A stretch of 64,000 nt of DNA from Christiangramia crocea (GCF_022410465.1 NZ_JAJSON010000012.1:1-64000); one strand, 5' to 3'. Positions 33,898-42,995 are shown, numbered from the stretch's first letter. Notes: generated by a model from the sequence alone, not told the origin. Program-made: numbers and translations.

Positions 33898-33934
33898 AAG
33901 GAAGGTCTGGGTCTTGCCCTTTCCTTCCTTTTTT
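33898..33934 (+). terminator. Terminator after the TSUP gene
   Basis: AAGGAAGG (33898-33905) pairs with CCTTCCTT (33923-33930), with inner GGG/CCC pairing, then T-rich sequence. Confidence 0.7.
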
Positions 33935-34116
33935 ATTTGGAAGCTCAATAAACCACTCATATAATTCCTCGCTCACCAGGCCTTGTAAGATCCTCGCCAA
34001 TGCTGACGGAATTACTTACCAGGCTCCTCTGCTCCATATCCCTCTCTCATATTTTTCATGAGAAAAAGCATGGATTCATCTCCATGGATCTGTAAAATCA
34101 TGTGATATCATTCCAT

Positions 34117-34154
34117 AAAAAAAAACCTGCCGTAGATGATCAAACTCCGGCAGG
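34117..34154 (-). terminator. Terminator of the SoxB-like gene
   Basis: On the minus strand CCTGCCG (34148-34154) pairs with CGGCAGG (34126-34132), followed by nine T. Confidence 0.75.
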
Positions 34155-34180
34155 CCTGTAAGAAAAACAGTTTTCTCTAA

Positions 34181-35836
34181 CTATTGAAATTTATAATCTG
34201 TTTTGGGCACCGTGGAGAAGGAATACTGTCCTAAATACTCACAATAGGCACGACCTTCCAGTTTGGGAGATACCGGAGAGTTCTTTCTCAGATACTCTTC
34301 AACCACATCATGGATATAATAATCCTTTACCTCAACATTCTTCACATCGGGAATTCGGCAAAGATTATCCACAGGATCCCCGGGACGCACACAGGCCGAA
34401 ATGGTATAATATTCGTCCATTTTCATAGGCTCCCCATTGATGGTTATGGATTGTACCCGTTCTCCTTTTTCGCCCTGGCTGTTAAAATCTACCTGCATCC
34501 CTGAGAACCTCACCAGCCAGCCACCAAAACGTTCGGTAGGATTCTTTGCAAAGGCATTATGCATTTCCCTTTCCAGCCAGTCTTTCACCTGCTGACCTGT
34601 TACTTCACCGGTCTTCACCTTTTCGTTTACCGGAAGCAGGTTCCACAGGTTAGCTCGGGTGATGGGCGCTGGTTTTCCGTTTTCAGGTACTATAGGATTC
34701 CCAAATCTGAAACCGTTGGAAATGGAAATATCCACCCCGGTTTTCCACCTTGCGGCATCAGTGATCATATTATCCATCGGGTTTTCAACGGTGAGGTAAC
34801 GGTAAATGGGAGTAGCCGTATAACCAACCACTGTCTCCAGATGTTCTTCGTAAGGTTCCTTGGCCTTATCCACAAGTCGCTGAAGTTCCGGGTCGGCCGG
34901 ATATACTTCGGGATCCACATCCATAAGCTCATAATCGTCTCCCACCAGTTCTCCATCAACAAAATGTAAGGTCAGTTTCCCCACAAAGGAGCCAAAAGCT
35001 CCAGGTTCAGTGACCTTGGCGTATTTTCCCTGTATAGGCTCGCGCAGTCTCTCATGAGTATCGTTCCCCAGGATATAATCCACTTCTTTGGCCAGTTCGC
35101 GGTCGGCAAGGTCTACCTGCTTAAACACCCCAAAATGCGTGATAAGAAAAAGAACATCTAACTCTTCCTCTTTCTTGACGGTGTCTATAAGTTCTTTCAC
35201 CTCATCCTCTATCCCGCTGAAAGTAATGCCTTCACTAAAAATAGGATTCTGGCGCACCGGGACATCGGGATCGTTGATGCCTATGAAGCCTATCTTAACC
35301 CCCTCGATCTCCTTTGTCCAGTAAGGAGGAAAAAGTTCTTTCCCATCTTTTTCATGGAACATATTCTGAGCAATAACCGGGGTGTTATAATGGGTCATAA
35401 TATCCATCATTCTTTCTTTTCCGTAGACTACCTCCCAGTTTCCCGGAATGATCACATCGTAGTTCATCTCGCTGATAAGATCCGGAAAGATACGCCCTTC
35501 TGAAAGTGCCGCATATCCGCTGCCCTGGATCAGGTCCCCACCATCTACGATAATGGTACGCCCCGGGTTCTTCTTACGTTCTCTCTCAAAAAGGGTCTTG
35601 ATATTTGCCAGGCCGCCCCTTTCTTTGAAAACTATCTTTTCGTTTTCCCAGAATAGTTCGGGGTGTGGGTCCAGCTGCCCGTGAATATCGGCCGTTTGCA
35701 GCACGGTTATGCTGAGAGTATCTTTTTTATTAGCTGTTTTGTCTGAATCCCTTCCGGTTGCCTGGTTACAGGCGGCAAGGCTTAACAGCCCCACTATGGC
35801 AGGTATCCAGAAAAATATTTTCAAATTAATCTTCAT
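34181..35836 (-). CDS. SoxB-like 5'-nucleotidase-family metallohydrolase lipoprotein
   Basis: A 551-residue exported lipoprotein (lipobox LSLAAC). The N-terminal calcineurin-like domain has TADIHGQLDPH, GGDLIQGSGYA, GNWEVVYG, ITHFG and GNDTHE, supplying the two-metal site. The NWEVVYG form, in place of GNHEFDYG of ordinary 5'-nucleotidases, is that of SoxB, the thiosulfohydrolase of the Sox pathway. The C-terminal 5'-nucleotidase domain has SNGFRFGNPI and the ISACVRPGD region. The other Sox genes (soxAXYZCD) are not seen, so SoxB-like hydrolysis of some sulfur or phosphate ester is inferred, not proven. Confidence 0.8.
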   Translation of the reverse strand: MKINLKIFFWIPAIVGLLSLAACNQATGRDSDKTANKKDTLSITVLQTADIHGQLDPHPELFWENEKIVFKERGGLANIKTLFERERKKNPGRTIIVDGGDLIQGSGYAALSEGRIFPDLISEMNYDVIIPGNWEVVYGKERMMDIMTHYNTPVIAQNMFHEKDGKELFPPYWTKEIEGVKIGFIGINDPDVPVRQNPIFSEGITFSGIEDEVKELIDTVKKEEELDVLFLITHFGVFKQVDLADRELAKEVDYILGNDTHERLREPIQGKYAKVTEPGAFGSFVGKLTLHFVDGELVGDDYELMDVDPEVYPADPELQRLVDKAKEPYEEHLETVVGYTATPIYRYLTVENPMDNMITDAARWKTGVDISISNGFRFGNPIVPENGKPAPITRANLWNLLPVNEKVKTGEVTGQQVKDWLEREMHNAFAKNPTERFGGWLVRFSGMQVDFNSQGEKGERVQSITINGEPMKMDEYYTISACVRPGDPVDNLCRIPDVKNVEVKDYYIHDVVEEYLRKNSPVSPKLEGRAYCEYLGQYSFSTVPKTDYKFQ

Positions 35837-36124
35837 AAGTTTTATGTTAGGGTTATACTGTAGTATTCTGATTTTTATAATTGTGTGTGGCGGAGAAGTC
35901 TGCCACCTTTTTATTTATACGTATTTGTCAATATTCAGTCTTTCCTGAGATGTCAGCTTAGCTTTATGTCTTTTCCATGGAGCCGAATAATTCCGATCCG
36001 GAAAGCCTGAAGAGAACCAGGATTCCCTGTTCTGCTCCGGCTTCGGCCCTTGGAAATATCATATATATATTGCCCGGTCACTTCAATATCTTAAGGGCAG
36101 TAGGTTCAGTTCAGTTCTGCAATA

Positions 36125-36493
36125 TTAACCTGCAGAATACATCTTTGGGGGAGGGTAAAACCTGTCCGGAACAGACTCCTGCAGGGAGGGAGTATAATAA
36201 GCGTATTCCCGGGATTTCACTTTAATATTCTTATAGTTCCAGTTGAAAAGTTCAAATGTCAGGGGATTGTTACACAAGGATTCTATAGTAAGATCGAAAC
36301 CCTCAGAATCGCTTTCCATGGTGTCCATAAAAGCCACTGCAGGAACCTTCCTTTTATGCTTCTCACAGAAGGGGTTATTATACGCGATCTCGTCACCATC
36401 CATTACAGCCAGCAGGATCTTTGAATCCATCACTACAAATTTTCCGAAGAAAACAAAGATGAAATAGAGTGCTATGTATGGTTTTAGATCCAT
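36125..36493 (-). CDS. Small membrane-anchored protein of the sulfur cluster
   Basis: A 122-residue protein starting MDLKPYIALYFIFVFFGKFVV, one membrane anchor followed by a soluble domain with CEKHKRK and NWNYKNIKVKSREYAYYTP. The frame is open to 36625, but the start at 36493 puts the anchor at the N-terminus and leaves the promoter outside. A minus-strand TACATTTG (36500-36507) with a GTGAC-TTTG-GTTAC operator at the standard distance lies directly upstream, giving an almost leaderless mRNA. Not recognised as a known family. Confidence 0.55.
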   Translation of the reverse strand: MDLKPYIALYFIFVFFGKFVVMDSKILLAVMDGDEIAYNNPFCEKHKRKVPAVAFMDTMESDSEGFDLTIESLCNNPLTFELFNWNYKNIKVKSREYAYYTPSLQESVPDRFYPPPKMYSAG

Positions 36494-36499
36494 GAAGCC

Positions 36500-36543
36500 C
36501 AAATGTAAAGATTCTCTCTCTGGTGTTTTGTGACTTTGGTTAC
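36500..36543 (-). promoter_or_regulatory. Sulfur-cluster operator B' with class II promoter (minus strand)
   Basis: GTGAC-TTTG-GTTAC at 36530-36543, centre 36536.5. The minus-strand -7 box TACATTTG occupies 36507-36500, again 29.5 bp from the centre. Confidence 0.6.
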
Positions 36544-36599
36544 ATAGCCCTCTTCGCCCTCTGCTGGCAGGACCATGGGATTCGGTTAATGTCCTTATT

Positions 36600-36643
36600 G
36601 TAACAATTGTTACTGCGAAAGGCACCGAATGAGGATATTTTTG
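36600..36643 (+). promoter_or_regulatory. Sulfur-cluster operator B with class II promoter
   Basis: GTAAC-AATT-GTTAC at 36600-36613 (perfect palindrome), centre 36606.5; TATTTTTG at 36636-36643 begins 29.5 bp downstream. Confidence 0.75.
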
Positions 36644-36710
36644 TCCCTATAAAAAATCAAAAGTTCTGTTTATCAGTTCTATATAAGTGAATTTTAAAAC
36701 AAGAAGAATT

Positions 36711-38063
36711 ATGACAATAAAACAATTCAAAGATGATCCTTTAGCGCACTATTCCTATGCTATTTTAAGCGATGGAGAGATTGCTCTGGTTGATCCAAGC
36801 CGTAACCCGAAGCAGTATTATAAATTCGCAGAAGAACACAATGCGAAGATCGTCGCTGTTTTCGAGACTCACCCTCACGCCGACTTTGTGAGCGGACATT
36901 TGCAGATCCATCAGGAGACCGGTGCTACTATATATATAAGTGAGAAAGTTGGAGTAAGCTATCCGCATGAAGCTTTTGATGAAGGCCAGAGCGTCCAGGT
37001 TGGGAAGACCAGCTTCAGACCTTTACACACTCCCGGTCACTCGCCAGACAGCCTTACCTTTGTAGCCGAAGAAGAAGGAAAAACTGCATTATTCACGGGA
37101 GACACGCTTTTTATAGGCAATGTTGGCCGACCCGACCTGCGTGAAAAAGCCGGAAATATGAAGGCTAAAAGGGTTGAACTTGCAAAAGCCATGTACGAGA
37201 CCATACAGACCAAGTTCAACGACCTGCCTGATGACGCACTGGTATATCCGGCGCACGGAGCTGGTTCCTTATGTGGGAAGAACATGAGCGATTCTCCCTC
37301 AAGTACCCTGGGAAATGAACGCATGTCCAACTGGGCTTTTAAAGACCAGTCCGAAGAAGAATTCGTGGAAGAGCTTCTTAAAGATCAGCCCTTCATTCCT
37401 TCTTACTTCGGTTTCAACGTAGACCTTAACAGAAATGGCGCAGGTAATGTTCAGCAGGAAAAATATCGTGCTCCCTTGCATATAGCCGCCGATAAAGTTG
37501 AAGAAGGTATCACGGTAGTAGATGTACGGGATGGCGATGCCTATAAAAAAGGCCACCTGCCAAATAGTATAAATATCATGGCCCGCAGCGAAAAAGACAA
37601 ATATGAGACCTGGCTGGGCGCGATAATTGAGCCGAATGAATCATTCTACCTAGCCGTGAGCTCGGTGGAAGATATAGATGAGATCCTGGAAAGGACCGCC
37701 AAAATAGGCTATGAAAAACAAATGAAAGGTGTGATCACCTTAAGCGGAAAGGTCTCTGCGACTTCAGATGATTTTGATCTTGATGACTTTAAGAAGAACA
37801 AGGCTAATTACACCATTGTAGATATCAGGAACGAAAATGAACTTGCCGAAGGATTGATCTTTGACAAGGCTATAGGAATCCCGCTGAACGAATTGAGAAA
37901 CCGTGCAAATGAGTTACCAGCTGACAAGCCTATCTTAGTACACTGTGCGGGCGGATACCGCTCTGCAGCAGGAAGCAGTATCCTGGAAAATAAATTCAGG
38001 GAGCAGAAGGTCTTTGACCTTAGCGAGGCTATTAAGGATTTTAAGGAAGCGGAAAAGGTTTAG
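36711..38063 (+). CDS. Persulfide dioxygenase-rhodanese fusion (CstB-like)
   Basis: A 450-residue cytoplasmic protein starting MTIKQFKDDPLAHYSY (an upstream in-frame GTG at 36687 is less likely). The metallo-β-lactamase persulfide dioxygenase domain (about 1-235) has ETHPHADFVSGH, HTPGHSPDSL, GDTLFIGNVGRPDL and GAGSLCGKNMS with its conserved Cys. The first rhodanese domain (about 260-345) lacks a Cys at the active-site loop (FYLAVSS). The second (about 355-450) has the active loop VHCAGGYRSA. It would oxidise protein- or low-molecular persulfides to sulfite or thiosulfate. Preceded by operator B. Confidence 0.92.
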   Translation: MTIKQFKDDPLAHYSYAILSDGEIALVDPSRNPKQYYKFAEEHNAKIVAVFETHPHADFVSGHLQIHQETGATIYISEKVGVSYPHEAFDEGQSVQVGKTSFRPLHTPGHSPDSLTFVAEEEGKTALFTGDTLFIGNVGRPDLREKAGNMKAKRVELAKAMYETIQTKFNDLPDDALVYPAHGAGSLCGKNMSDSPSSTLGNERMSNWAFKDQSEEEFVEELLKDQPFIPSYFGFNVDLNRNGAGNVQQEKYRAPLHIAADKVEEGITVVDVRDGDAYKKGHLPNSINIMARSEKDKYETWLGAIIEPNESFYLAVSSVEDIDEILERTAKIGYEKQMKGVITLSGKVSATSDDFDLDDFKKNKANYTIVDIRNENELAEGLIFDKAIGIPLNELRNRANELPADKPILVHCAGGYRSAAGSSILENKFREQKVFDLSEAIKDFKEAEKV

Positions 38064-38082
38064 TTTAATTGATTGAGGAAAG

Positions 38083-38112
38083 GAGGTTGCCCAAAAGGCA
38101 GCCTCTTTTTTT
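38083..38112 (+). terminator. Terminator after the persulfide dioxygenase gene
   Basis: GAGGTTGCC-CAAAA-GGCAGCCTC then seven T. Confidence 0.8.
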
Positions 38113-38328
38113 ATCAGAAAGGATGTTCCAGGCTTTTTCAGGCTGGTTTCTTTGCCCTGGATTCGGAGAAGCAAATTCATCTCACGCTAGACCCCTATTA
38201 AGCTTTATTCTTTATTTGATCCGGGCTAGTTCCCGAAGATTTCCTTTAATTTTTATTTACCATAGAAAAAGAGGCTGACAGGAAAGTCTTTGCATTCCCC
38301 TGAAGTTAATTCCAGGGATCGCCTTTGA

Positions 38329-39480
38329 TCAAAAGTTCTTGAAGAACCAGAATTTCTCATCCCACCATTTGGAGAAATGCCCCCACTGAGCCGGAGTCTT
38401 CATCCTTAAATGGGTTTCCTCCGTATTTTCAAATCGGCCACCGGTCTCACTGGCTTTTCCTTCCCCAGCTTCGATAAAGTATCTGCCTTCCGGCACAAAG
38501 CTTCGATCGGGGTCCAGCCCTGCGATCTTCCGGCTTATATTATGACCTACCACTTCGCCCTGGTGCCTTGCAAACACCCCGATCTTTGGAAAGACCGCCC
38601 CCGTTTCGGTGGTAATGCCAGTAACATCTCCAATAGCATATACATTAGCGAACCGGGTTTCGAGGGTCTTTTCGTCCACTTCTATCCAGTCTGAATCGCC
38701 CTGCAGCCTGCTTTGTTTTACTACCTCTGGCAGTTCATGTTTTGGCGTATAGGCCAGTAGATTGTAGGAATAGCTTTTTCCATTACTGAATTCAAGGCTG
38801 TTCTCTGATGCTGAGATAAGTTCGTGGTTTGGGTAATATCTTATGCCTTTCTTTTCCAGCAGCTCTTTAAGTTCCTCTGATGCTTCGGCACCCGCAAATT
38901 CCATGGGGCCCGATTCAGGGGTGTAAAGAGAGACAGTGGTATCTTCTGATAAACCATTTTTCCTTATATAATCCTCCACGAGCATGGCCACCTCGTATGG
39001 TGCAGCGGGGCTTTTAAAAGGCAGGGAAGAAACCAGGATGGCGATATCACTTCCCTTGAATTCCTTCAGCTCTGTATAGAAATTCTCCGCTCCTTTCAGG
39101 CTGAAGAAATTATGACCATAATGGCCCAGATTATAAATATCTTTTTGTTCAACCCCAAGGGAGATCACCATATGATCACCTTTATATTTCTCCCCCTTTA
39201 CTGTAACCGAAATATCCTGGGGATCTATATTTTCTATATCTCCCTTGATCACTTCAAGACCCGAAGTCTGAAGCCTGTCTATCTTTTCAGTGATCTCCTT
39301 CTGCTTTCTCTTGCCCACCATCAGCCATGGAAGTGATGGGGAGAATACATAGGCTTCTTCCTTTTCGAAAAGAAGGATCCGTACAAGGGTGATATCTTCT
39401 TCGTTTCCGCTGTGTCTAGCTATTTCTTTGGCTGTGACCACTCCACCGGTTCCACCACCTAATACCAGGATCGTTTTCAT
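38329..39480 (-). CDS. SQR-like FAD oxidoreductase lacking cysteines
   Basis: A 383-residue flavoprotein of the NDH-2/sulfide:quinone oxidoreductase family. The FAD-binding loop VLGGGTGGVVTA is at about 5-16, 'MVISLGVEQ' marks the second strand region, and NVYAIGDVTGITT (about 284-296) is the C-terminal FAD motif; the amphipathic end WWDEKFWFFKNF would touch the membrane. True SQRs need two or three redox Cys, but no Cys is present anywhere here. The reaction is thus open: a quinone reductase with another donor, or a divergent flavocytochrome-like partner. Operator C' lies upstream. Confidence 0.75.
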   Translation of the reverse strand: MKTILVLGGGTGGVVTAKEIARHSGNEEDITLVRILLFEKEEAYVFSPSLPWLMVGKRKQKEITEKIDRLQTSGLEVIKGDIENIDPQDISVTVKGEKYKGDHMVISLGVEQKDIYNLGHYGHNFFSLKGAENFYTELKEFKGSDIAILVSSLPFKSPAAPYEVAMLVEDYIRKNGLSEDTTVSLYTPESGPMEFAGAEASEELKELLEKKGIRYYPNHELISASENSLEFSNGKSYSYNLLAYTPKHELPEVVKQSRLQGDSDWIEVDEKTLETRFANVYAIGDVTGITTETGAVFPKIGVFARHQGEVVGHNISRKIAGLDPDRSFVPEGRYFIEAGEGKASETGGRFENTEETHLRMKTPAQWGHFSKWWDEKFWFFKNF

Positions 39481-39611
39481 AATTAAGGTTTTTTCAGTTA
39501 TAGATTTCTTTAATAACAGGTCTGTAAATGAACAATCCCTACCAGGGTCCCAAATGTTGCTGGCAGGATCTCTTGCTTATAATTCAGGGGCAAACAGCCT
39601 CTACTTAAAAT

Positions 39612-39655
39612 CAAAGATATAGACAGGTCTGGCTTTAGAAAGCTACTTTTGTTAC
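39612..39655 (-). promoter_or_regulatory. Sulfur-cluster operator C' with class II promoter (minus strand)
   Basis: GCTAC-TTTT-GTTAC at 39642-39655, centre 39648.5. The minus-strand -7 box TATCTTTG (39619-39612) starts 29.5 bp away. The left half-site is degenerate. Confidence 0.5.
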
Positions 39656-39682
39656 ACAGTGATCTCTATTTTATACTATACT

Positions 39683-39696
39683 GTAACAATTGTTAC
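39683..39696 (+). promoter_or_regulatory. Sulfur-cluster operator C
   Basis: GTAAC-AATT-GTTAC, perfect palindrome, centre 39689.5. At the standard 29.5 bp the box is only TTTCTTAG (39719-39726), a poor TANNTTTG; TATTTTCT starts three bases earlier. Confidence 0.65.
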
Positions 39697-39747
39697 TGTG
39701 CTATGACGAAAATCATATTTTCTTAGTATCCACAAAAAAAAGATTGA

Positions 39748-40305
39748 ATGGACTGGATTTACGAACCCTGGCCCTGGTATGTTGCCGGGCCATTTATTGC
39801 AGCGATCATGTTCCTGCTCTTATTTGGCGGTAAGAACTTTGGAATGTCTTCTAACCTGCGAACCATGTGTAGTATTGGCGGTGCCGGAAAAAAAGCTGAT
39901 TTTTTCGCTTTTGACTGGAAAGCCCAGCGCTGGAATCTGATGGTCGTGGTTGGCGCTGTTATTGGCGGATTCATAGCGGCGAACTTTCTGAGCAAAGATC
40001 CTGCGGTGGATATTAACCCGGAGACCGTCTCTACTTTAGAAGGGCTTGGTTTCCAGAGCGCAGGTAAAGCATATCTGCCAGATGAACTATTCGCCACAGG
40101 GGCATTTACAGATCCCAAGGCGCTGGCCATTCTCCTTATCGGAGGACTTTTGATAGGATTTGGAGCAAGGTATGCAGGCGGATGTACCTCAGGCCATGCT
40201 ATTTCAGGTCTTAGTAATCTGCAGCTGCCCTCTTTAATTGCGGTGATAGGTTTTTTTATTGGAGGTCTTGTGATGATTCACTTTTTATTCCCATTAATTT
40301 TTTAA
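39748..40305 (+). CDS. YeeE/YedE-type sulfur transporter, first half
   Basis: A 185-residue inner-membrane protein with about 4-5 membrane segments, corresponding to one half of a YeeE/YedE (TsuA-like) thiosulfate transporter. The signature YAGGCTSGHAISGL with its conserved Cys is at about 146-159, and a second Cys lies in NLRTMCSIGG (about 47). The second half follows 4 bases downstream as a separate gene, so the two products probably assemble. Thiosulfate uptake for the sulfur enzymes nearby is inferred. Operator C is upstream. Confidence 0.87.
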   Translation: MDWIYEPWPWYVAGPFIAAIMFLLLFGGKNFGMSSNLRTMCSIGGAGKKADFFAFDWKAQRWNLMVVVGAVIGGFIAANFLSKDPAVDINPETVSTLEGLGFQSAGKAYLPDELFATGAFTDPKALAILLIGGLLIGFGARYAGGCTSGHAISGLSNLQLPSLIAVIGFFIGGLVMIHFLFPLIF

Positions 40306-40309
40306 GAAG

Positions 40310-40723
40310 ATGAAATATTTAAAATTCGTTCTAATAGGTATTGCATTCGGAATTGTAATGTTCAAAAGTGAAGCCGCATCCTGGTTTCGCATTTACGAGA
40401 TGTTCCAGTTCCAGTCTTTCCATATGTATGGCATCATAGGTTCTGCCCTTTTTTTGGGCGTTCTGGGAACCTATCTTATCAAGAAATATAAATTGAAGTC
40501 TATAGATGGAGAGCCCATCAAATTCACACCAAAGGATAAGAGTTTTTCCCGCTATATGTTTGGTGGGATCCTTTTTGGATTGGGCTGGGCCCTTGCAGGT
40601 TCCTGTCCGGGGCCTATCTATACCCTGGTTGGGGCCGGTTACCTGCCCATCCTGGTGACCCTTGCGGGAGCACTTATCGGGACATTTATATATGGCCTCT
40701 TAAGGCATAAATTACCTCATTAA
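40310..40723 (+). CDS. YeeE/YedE-type sulfur transporter, second half
   Basis: A 137-residue membrane protein with about 4 segments. MFGGILFGLGWALAGSCPGPIYTLVG (about 84-109) holds the conserved Gly-Ser-Cys-Pro-Gly-Pro of the second YeeE repeat. Spacing of 4 bases from the first-half gene means co-translation. The split two-gene form (often called DUF6691 plus YeeE) is widespread in Bacteroidota and Proteobacteria. Confidence 0.87.
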   Translation: MKYLKFVLIGIAFGIVMFKSEAASWFRIYEMFQFQSFHMYGIIGSALFLGVLGTYLIKKYKLKSIDGEPIKFTPKDKSFSRYMFGGILFGLGWALAGSCPGPIYTLVGAGYLPILVTLAGALIGTFIYGLLRHKLPH

Positions 40724-40738
40724 GACCCTGGCCAGCAT

Positions 40739-41407
40739 TTAATTATACATCTCACTTATCCTGATAAGCTTATCCATGTCCCGGATTACTATGCGGCTGC
40801 CCGAGGTGGAGATTATTTTCTCTTCCCTTAATTCAGACAGTAGTCTATTCACTGTTTCTTTTACCGTTCCTACATAGCCGGCAAGATCGGCGCGGGTAAG
40901 AGAAATGGACTGGTATTCCAGGTCTTTTCCTTTAATCTTGTTATTTAAATTAAGTATCGCATCGGCAAGCCGGCCTCTTACCGGTTTATAGGCAAGATCG
41001 GTTATTGTTTCCTGAACCACTTTTATTTGTTCTGAAAGCCGCCAGAGCAAGCTCAAAAAGATATCTCTTCGATCATTGAGCACTTCCCAAAAATCGCGTT
41101 TTGAGATAAACAATAGGGAAGTCTCTTCCATAGCCTGGGCACTGGTACTATATCTTCGATGAGAAAAAAGGTCTGAAAAACATAAAAGTTCAGAATCAGT
41201 AACAATCTTAACGATCTTTTCCTTACCCAGACTTCCCAGCATACTTATCTTGACCTGGCCAGAATCTACAAAATAAGCCCCGAGGGGAGTACTTCCTTCC
41301 TGATAAACGATCTGTCCTTTTTTGAAAAAAAGCACATCTGCTCTTTCTCGCATCGCCTGAGGAATTTCAAGATCGGCGAAAGAGGGTTTATAATTAATAG
41401 TATACAT
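40739..41407 (-). CDS. Crp/Fnr-family regulator of the sulfur cluster
   Basis: A 222-residue transcription factor. Cyclic-nucleotide-binding-like barrel at about 25-135 (FFKKGQIVYQEGSTPLGAYFVDSGQVKI), dimerisation helix, then helix-turn-helix SLTRADLAGYVGTVKETVNRLLSELREEKII with recognition helix KETVNRLL. The E..NR pattern is close to the E..SR of FNR, which fits a GTAAC/GTTAC half-site. No four-Cys Fe-S cluster is present. It sits inside the region holding all six operators, so it is the natural candidate activator. Its own upstream has a different palindrome, at 41468-41487. Confidence 0.87.
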   Translation of the reverse strand: MYTINYKPSFADLEIPQAMRERADVLFFKKGQIVYQEGSTPLGAYFVDSGQVKISMLGSLGKEKIVKIVTDSELLCFSDLFSHRRYSTSAQAMEETSLLFISKRDFWEVLNDRRDIFLSLLWRLSEQIKVVQETITDLAYKPVRGRLADAILNLNNKIKGKDLEYQSISLTRADLAGYVGTVKETVNRLLSELREEKIISTSGSRIVIRDMDKLIRISEMYN

Positions 41408-41771
41408 ACGACATCCTTCATTAATGGGTTATTCTTTTTCGGAAGATAGAAACTATTCTCTTCCTCTAAAATGACAAAAATCATTTTCGCGATCACAACC
41501 TTTTAAATAACACAGCTTTAACACCATTAAGCTTTATCGAAAGTTCCCGTAAGCCTCAGGCATATCTCATTGAAATAATAAAATACTAAAATCCATTTGG
41601 GCACAGGGATCCTATCATTACTTCTGACTAATCCATGCCATAAAACAATCTTTAGCAGTGACTTTTATTACTGATATACAGATATTTAATCCTGCTCAAC
41701 CCACTTTTAGTCATTCCTCAGGAATGGGTTTCCGCCTAAATTGAAGATGTTTAATATCTAATTCTTCAAAG
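41408..41771. other. Intergenic region with a palindrome and a small hairpin
   Basis: AAAATGA-N6-TCATTTT (41468-41487) is centred at 41477.5, with minus-strand TATCTTCC starting 29.5 bp away, a possible autoregulatory site for the Crp/Fnr gene. CATTCC-TCA-GGAATG (41712-41726) lies in the likely leader of the lipoprotein gene. No gene is seen. Confidence 0.4.
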
Positions 41772-42995
41772 ATGAAATTTTTCAACACTTTTCGAAAAAC
41801 AGCAATACTCGCTATGCTGATGATCTTTTTCACCGGATGTGAAAAAGAAGAGCTGAACCAGGAGCAGTTTGAATATCAAACAACCGAAGCTTTTTTAAAA
41901 GTAAAAGCTCCTGCCGTAGAGTCTGCGGGAAATAATCTTTCCTTCCCGGTGATCTGGGCAGAGGGAATTGCAAAAACTCTCAGAACACCTCCAGCCAACG
42001 CGACAGATGGTTTGCAACTGGAAGGGGTATGGTGGTATGTATGGGGAGAAGAACCAATAGATCCGGCGTCTCCTATCTTTAGCTGTGAGCCAAACCCTGT
42101 AAATCCATTGCTGTGCTTAGATCAAACTCAAATTGACCTAAACGATCCCGGGTTGTTTAAGGCCTTTGTTCAAAAAGATGCGCTTAATTTCTGGGAAGCT
42201 TTTAATGCTAATGCAGAAGAACCAGTCTATGTAGATTTCATTGACTGGGGTGACAATCTGGAGTCTATAGACTGGACGTTGAAATCCCAGGTACGAACCG
42301 AGCTGGTTCTTTATGAAGTAATGCCCGCACCTGTTCTTCAATATCCAATGAGACATGTTACAGGATGGGGTATCACTGAGGTGCATGGATTGCAAACAGA
42401 TCTTGACGGAAACATACAGTTTGACAATGCACCAGGCGATCAGGCTACTGTATATTCCACCCATACCAGACTGACCATCCAAAAGCTTAATATAGACCGG
42501 GATGATCCTCTAATGGACCAACTGGAATGGGATGCGGCAAATTCTATGTGGATAGATAATGTGGAAGATGAGGTCCTTGTTATTAACCAACCACTTCTTA
42601 GCAATGCTATTCATGAAGCTGCCGATGGACCCGGTTATTTTAATGCCGAAGTCAATGTTAAAGGTAAGATCATGTACGGTTTTACCTGGGATATGAAGAA
42701 ACTCAATGAAGGATCCGGCGATTACAGGATAACCTACAGCTTTGATGCCTCTGCTCCTTCCTCTGCCGGTCTGAACACCTTCTTTACAGAATCTACCGAA
42801 ATAATCCTGCCCCTGGAGGAAGAAGAGGAAATCAGCCTCGAATCGGAAGAAGAAGTGAAAGGTGGTACAGGCATTTTAGATGTCTCGCAAAACCTGACCT
42901 ACATGGACATAAGAATTGTAGAAAGATCTACCGGTGGTGGAGGTGGCGGCAATAATGGCGGCAATAATGGAAGTGGTAATGGTCCAAAAAACTAA
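41772..42995 (+). CDS. Surface lipoprotein of unknown function with Gly/Asn tail
   Basis: A 407-residue lipoprotein (lipobox FFTGC about residue 23, followed by EKEE, an acidic surface-export signal). The body has Trp-rich segments (EGVWWYVWGEE, IDWGDNLESIDWTLKSQVR, RHVTGWGITEVHG) and a C-terminal acidic stretch (LEEEEEISLESEEE) followed by GGGGGGNNGGNNGSGNG. I do not recognise a family; similar proteins occur in flavobacteria. It is monocistronic with a terminator at 43020-43055. Confidence 0.6.
   Translation: MKFFNTFRKTAILAMLMIFFTGCEKEELNQEQFEYQTTEAFLKVKAPAVESAGNNLSFPVIWAEGIAKTLRTPPANATDGLQLEGVWWYVWGEEPIDPASPIFSCEPNPVNPLLCLDQTQIDLNDPGLFKAFVQKDALNFWEAFNANAEEPVYVDFIDWGDNLESIDWTLKSQVRTELVLYEVMPAPVLQYPMRHVTGWGITEVHGLQTDLDGNIQFDNAPGDQATVYSTHTRLTIQKLNIDRDDPLMDQLEWDAANSMWIDNVEDEVLVINQPLLSNAIHEAADGPGYFNAEVNVKGKIMYGFTWDMKKLNEGSGDYRITYSFDASAPSSAGLNTFFTESTEIILPLEEEEEISLESEEEVKGGTGILDVSQNLTYMDIRIVERSTGGGGGGNNGGNNGSGNGPKN

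Noticed and set aside
35977-36225. Plus-strand 82-residue frame near the sulfur cluster
   Set aside because: It overlaps the better-supported minus-strand gene at 36125-36493 and shows no protein-like pattern.
36711-38063. HADF in place of HADH in the persulfide dioxygenase as a broken metal site
   Set aside because: The THxHADFVSGH form is, as I recall, normal in rhodanese-fused persulfide dioxygenases, so it is not a defect.
34181-41407. A complete Sox pathway
   Set aside because: Only a SoxB-like hydrolase is present; no soxXYZA or soxCD genes are seen in the window.
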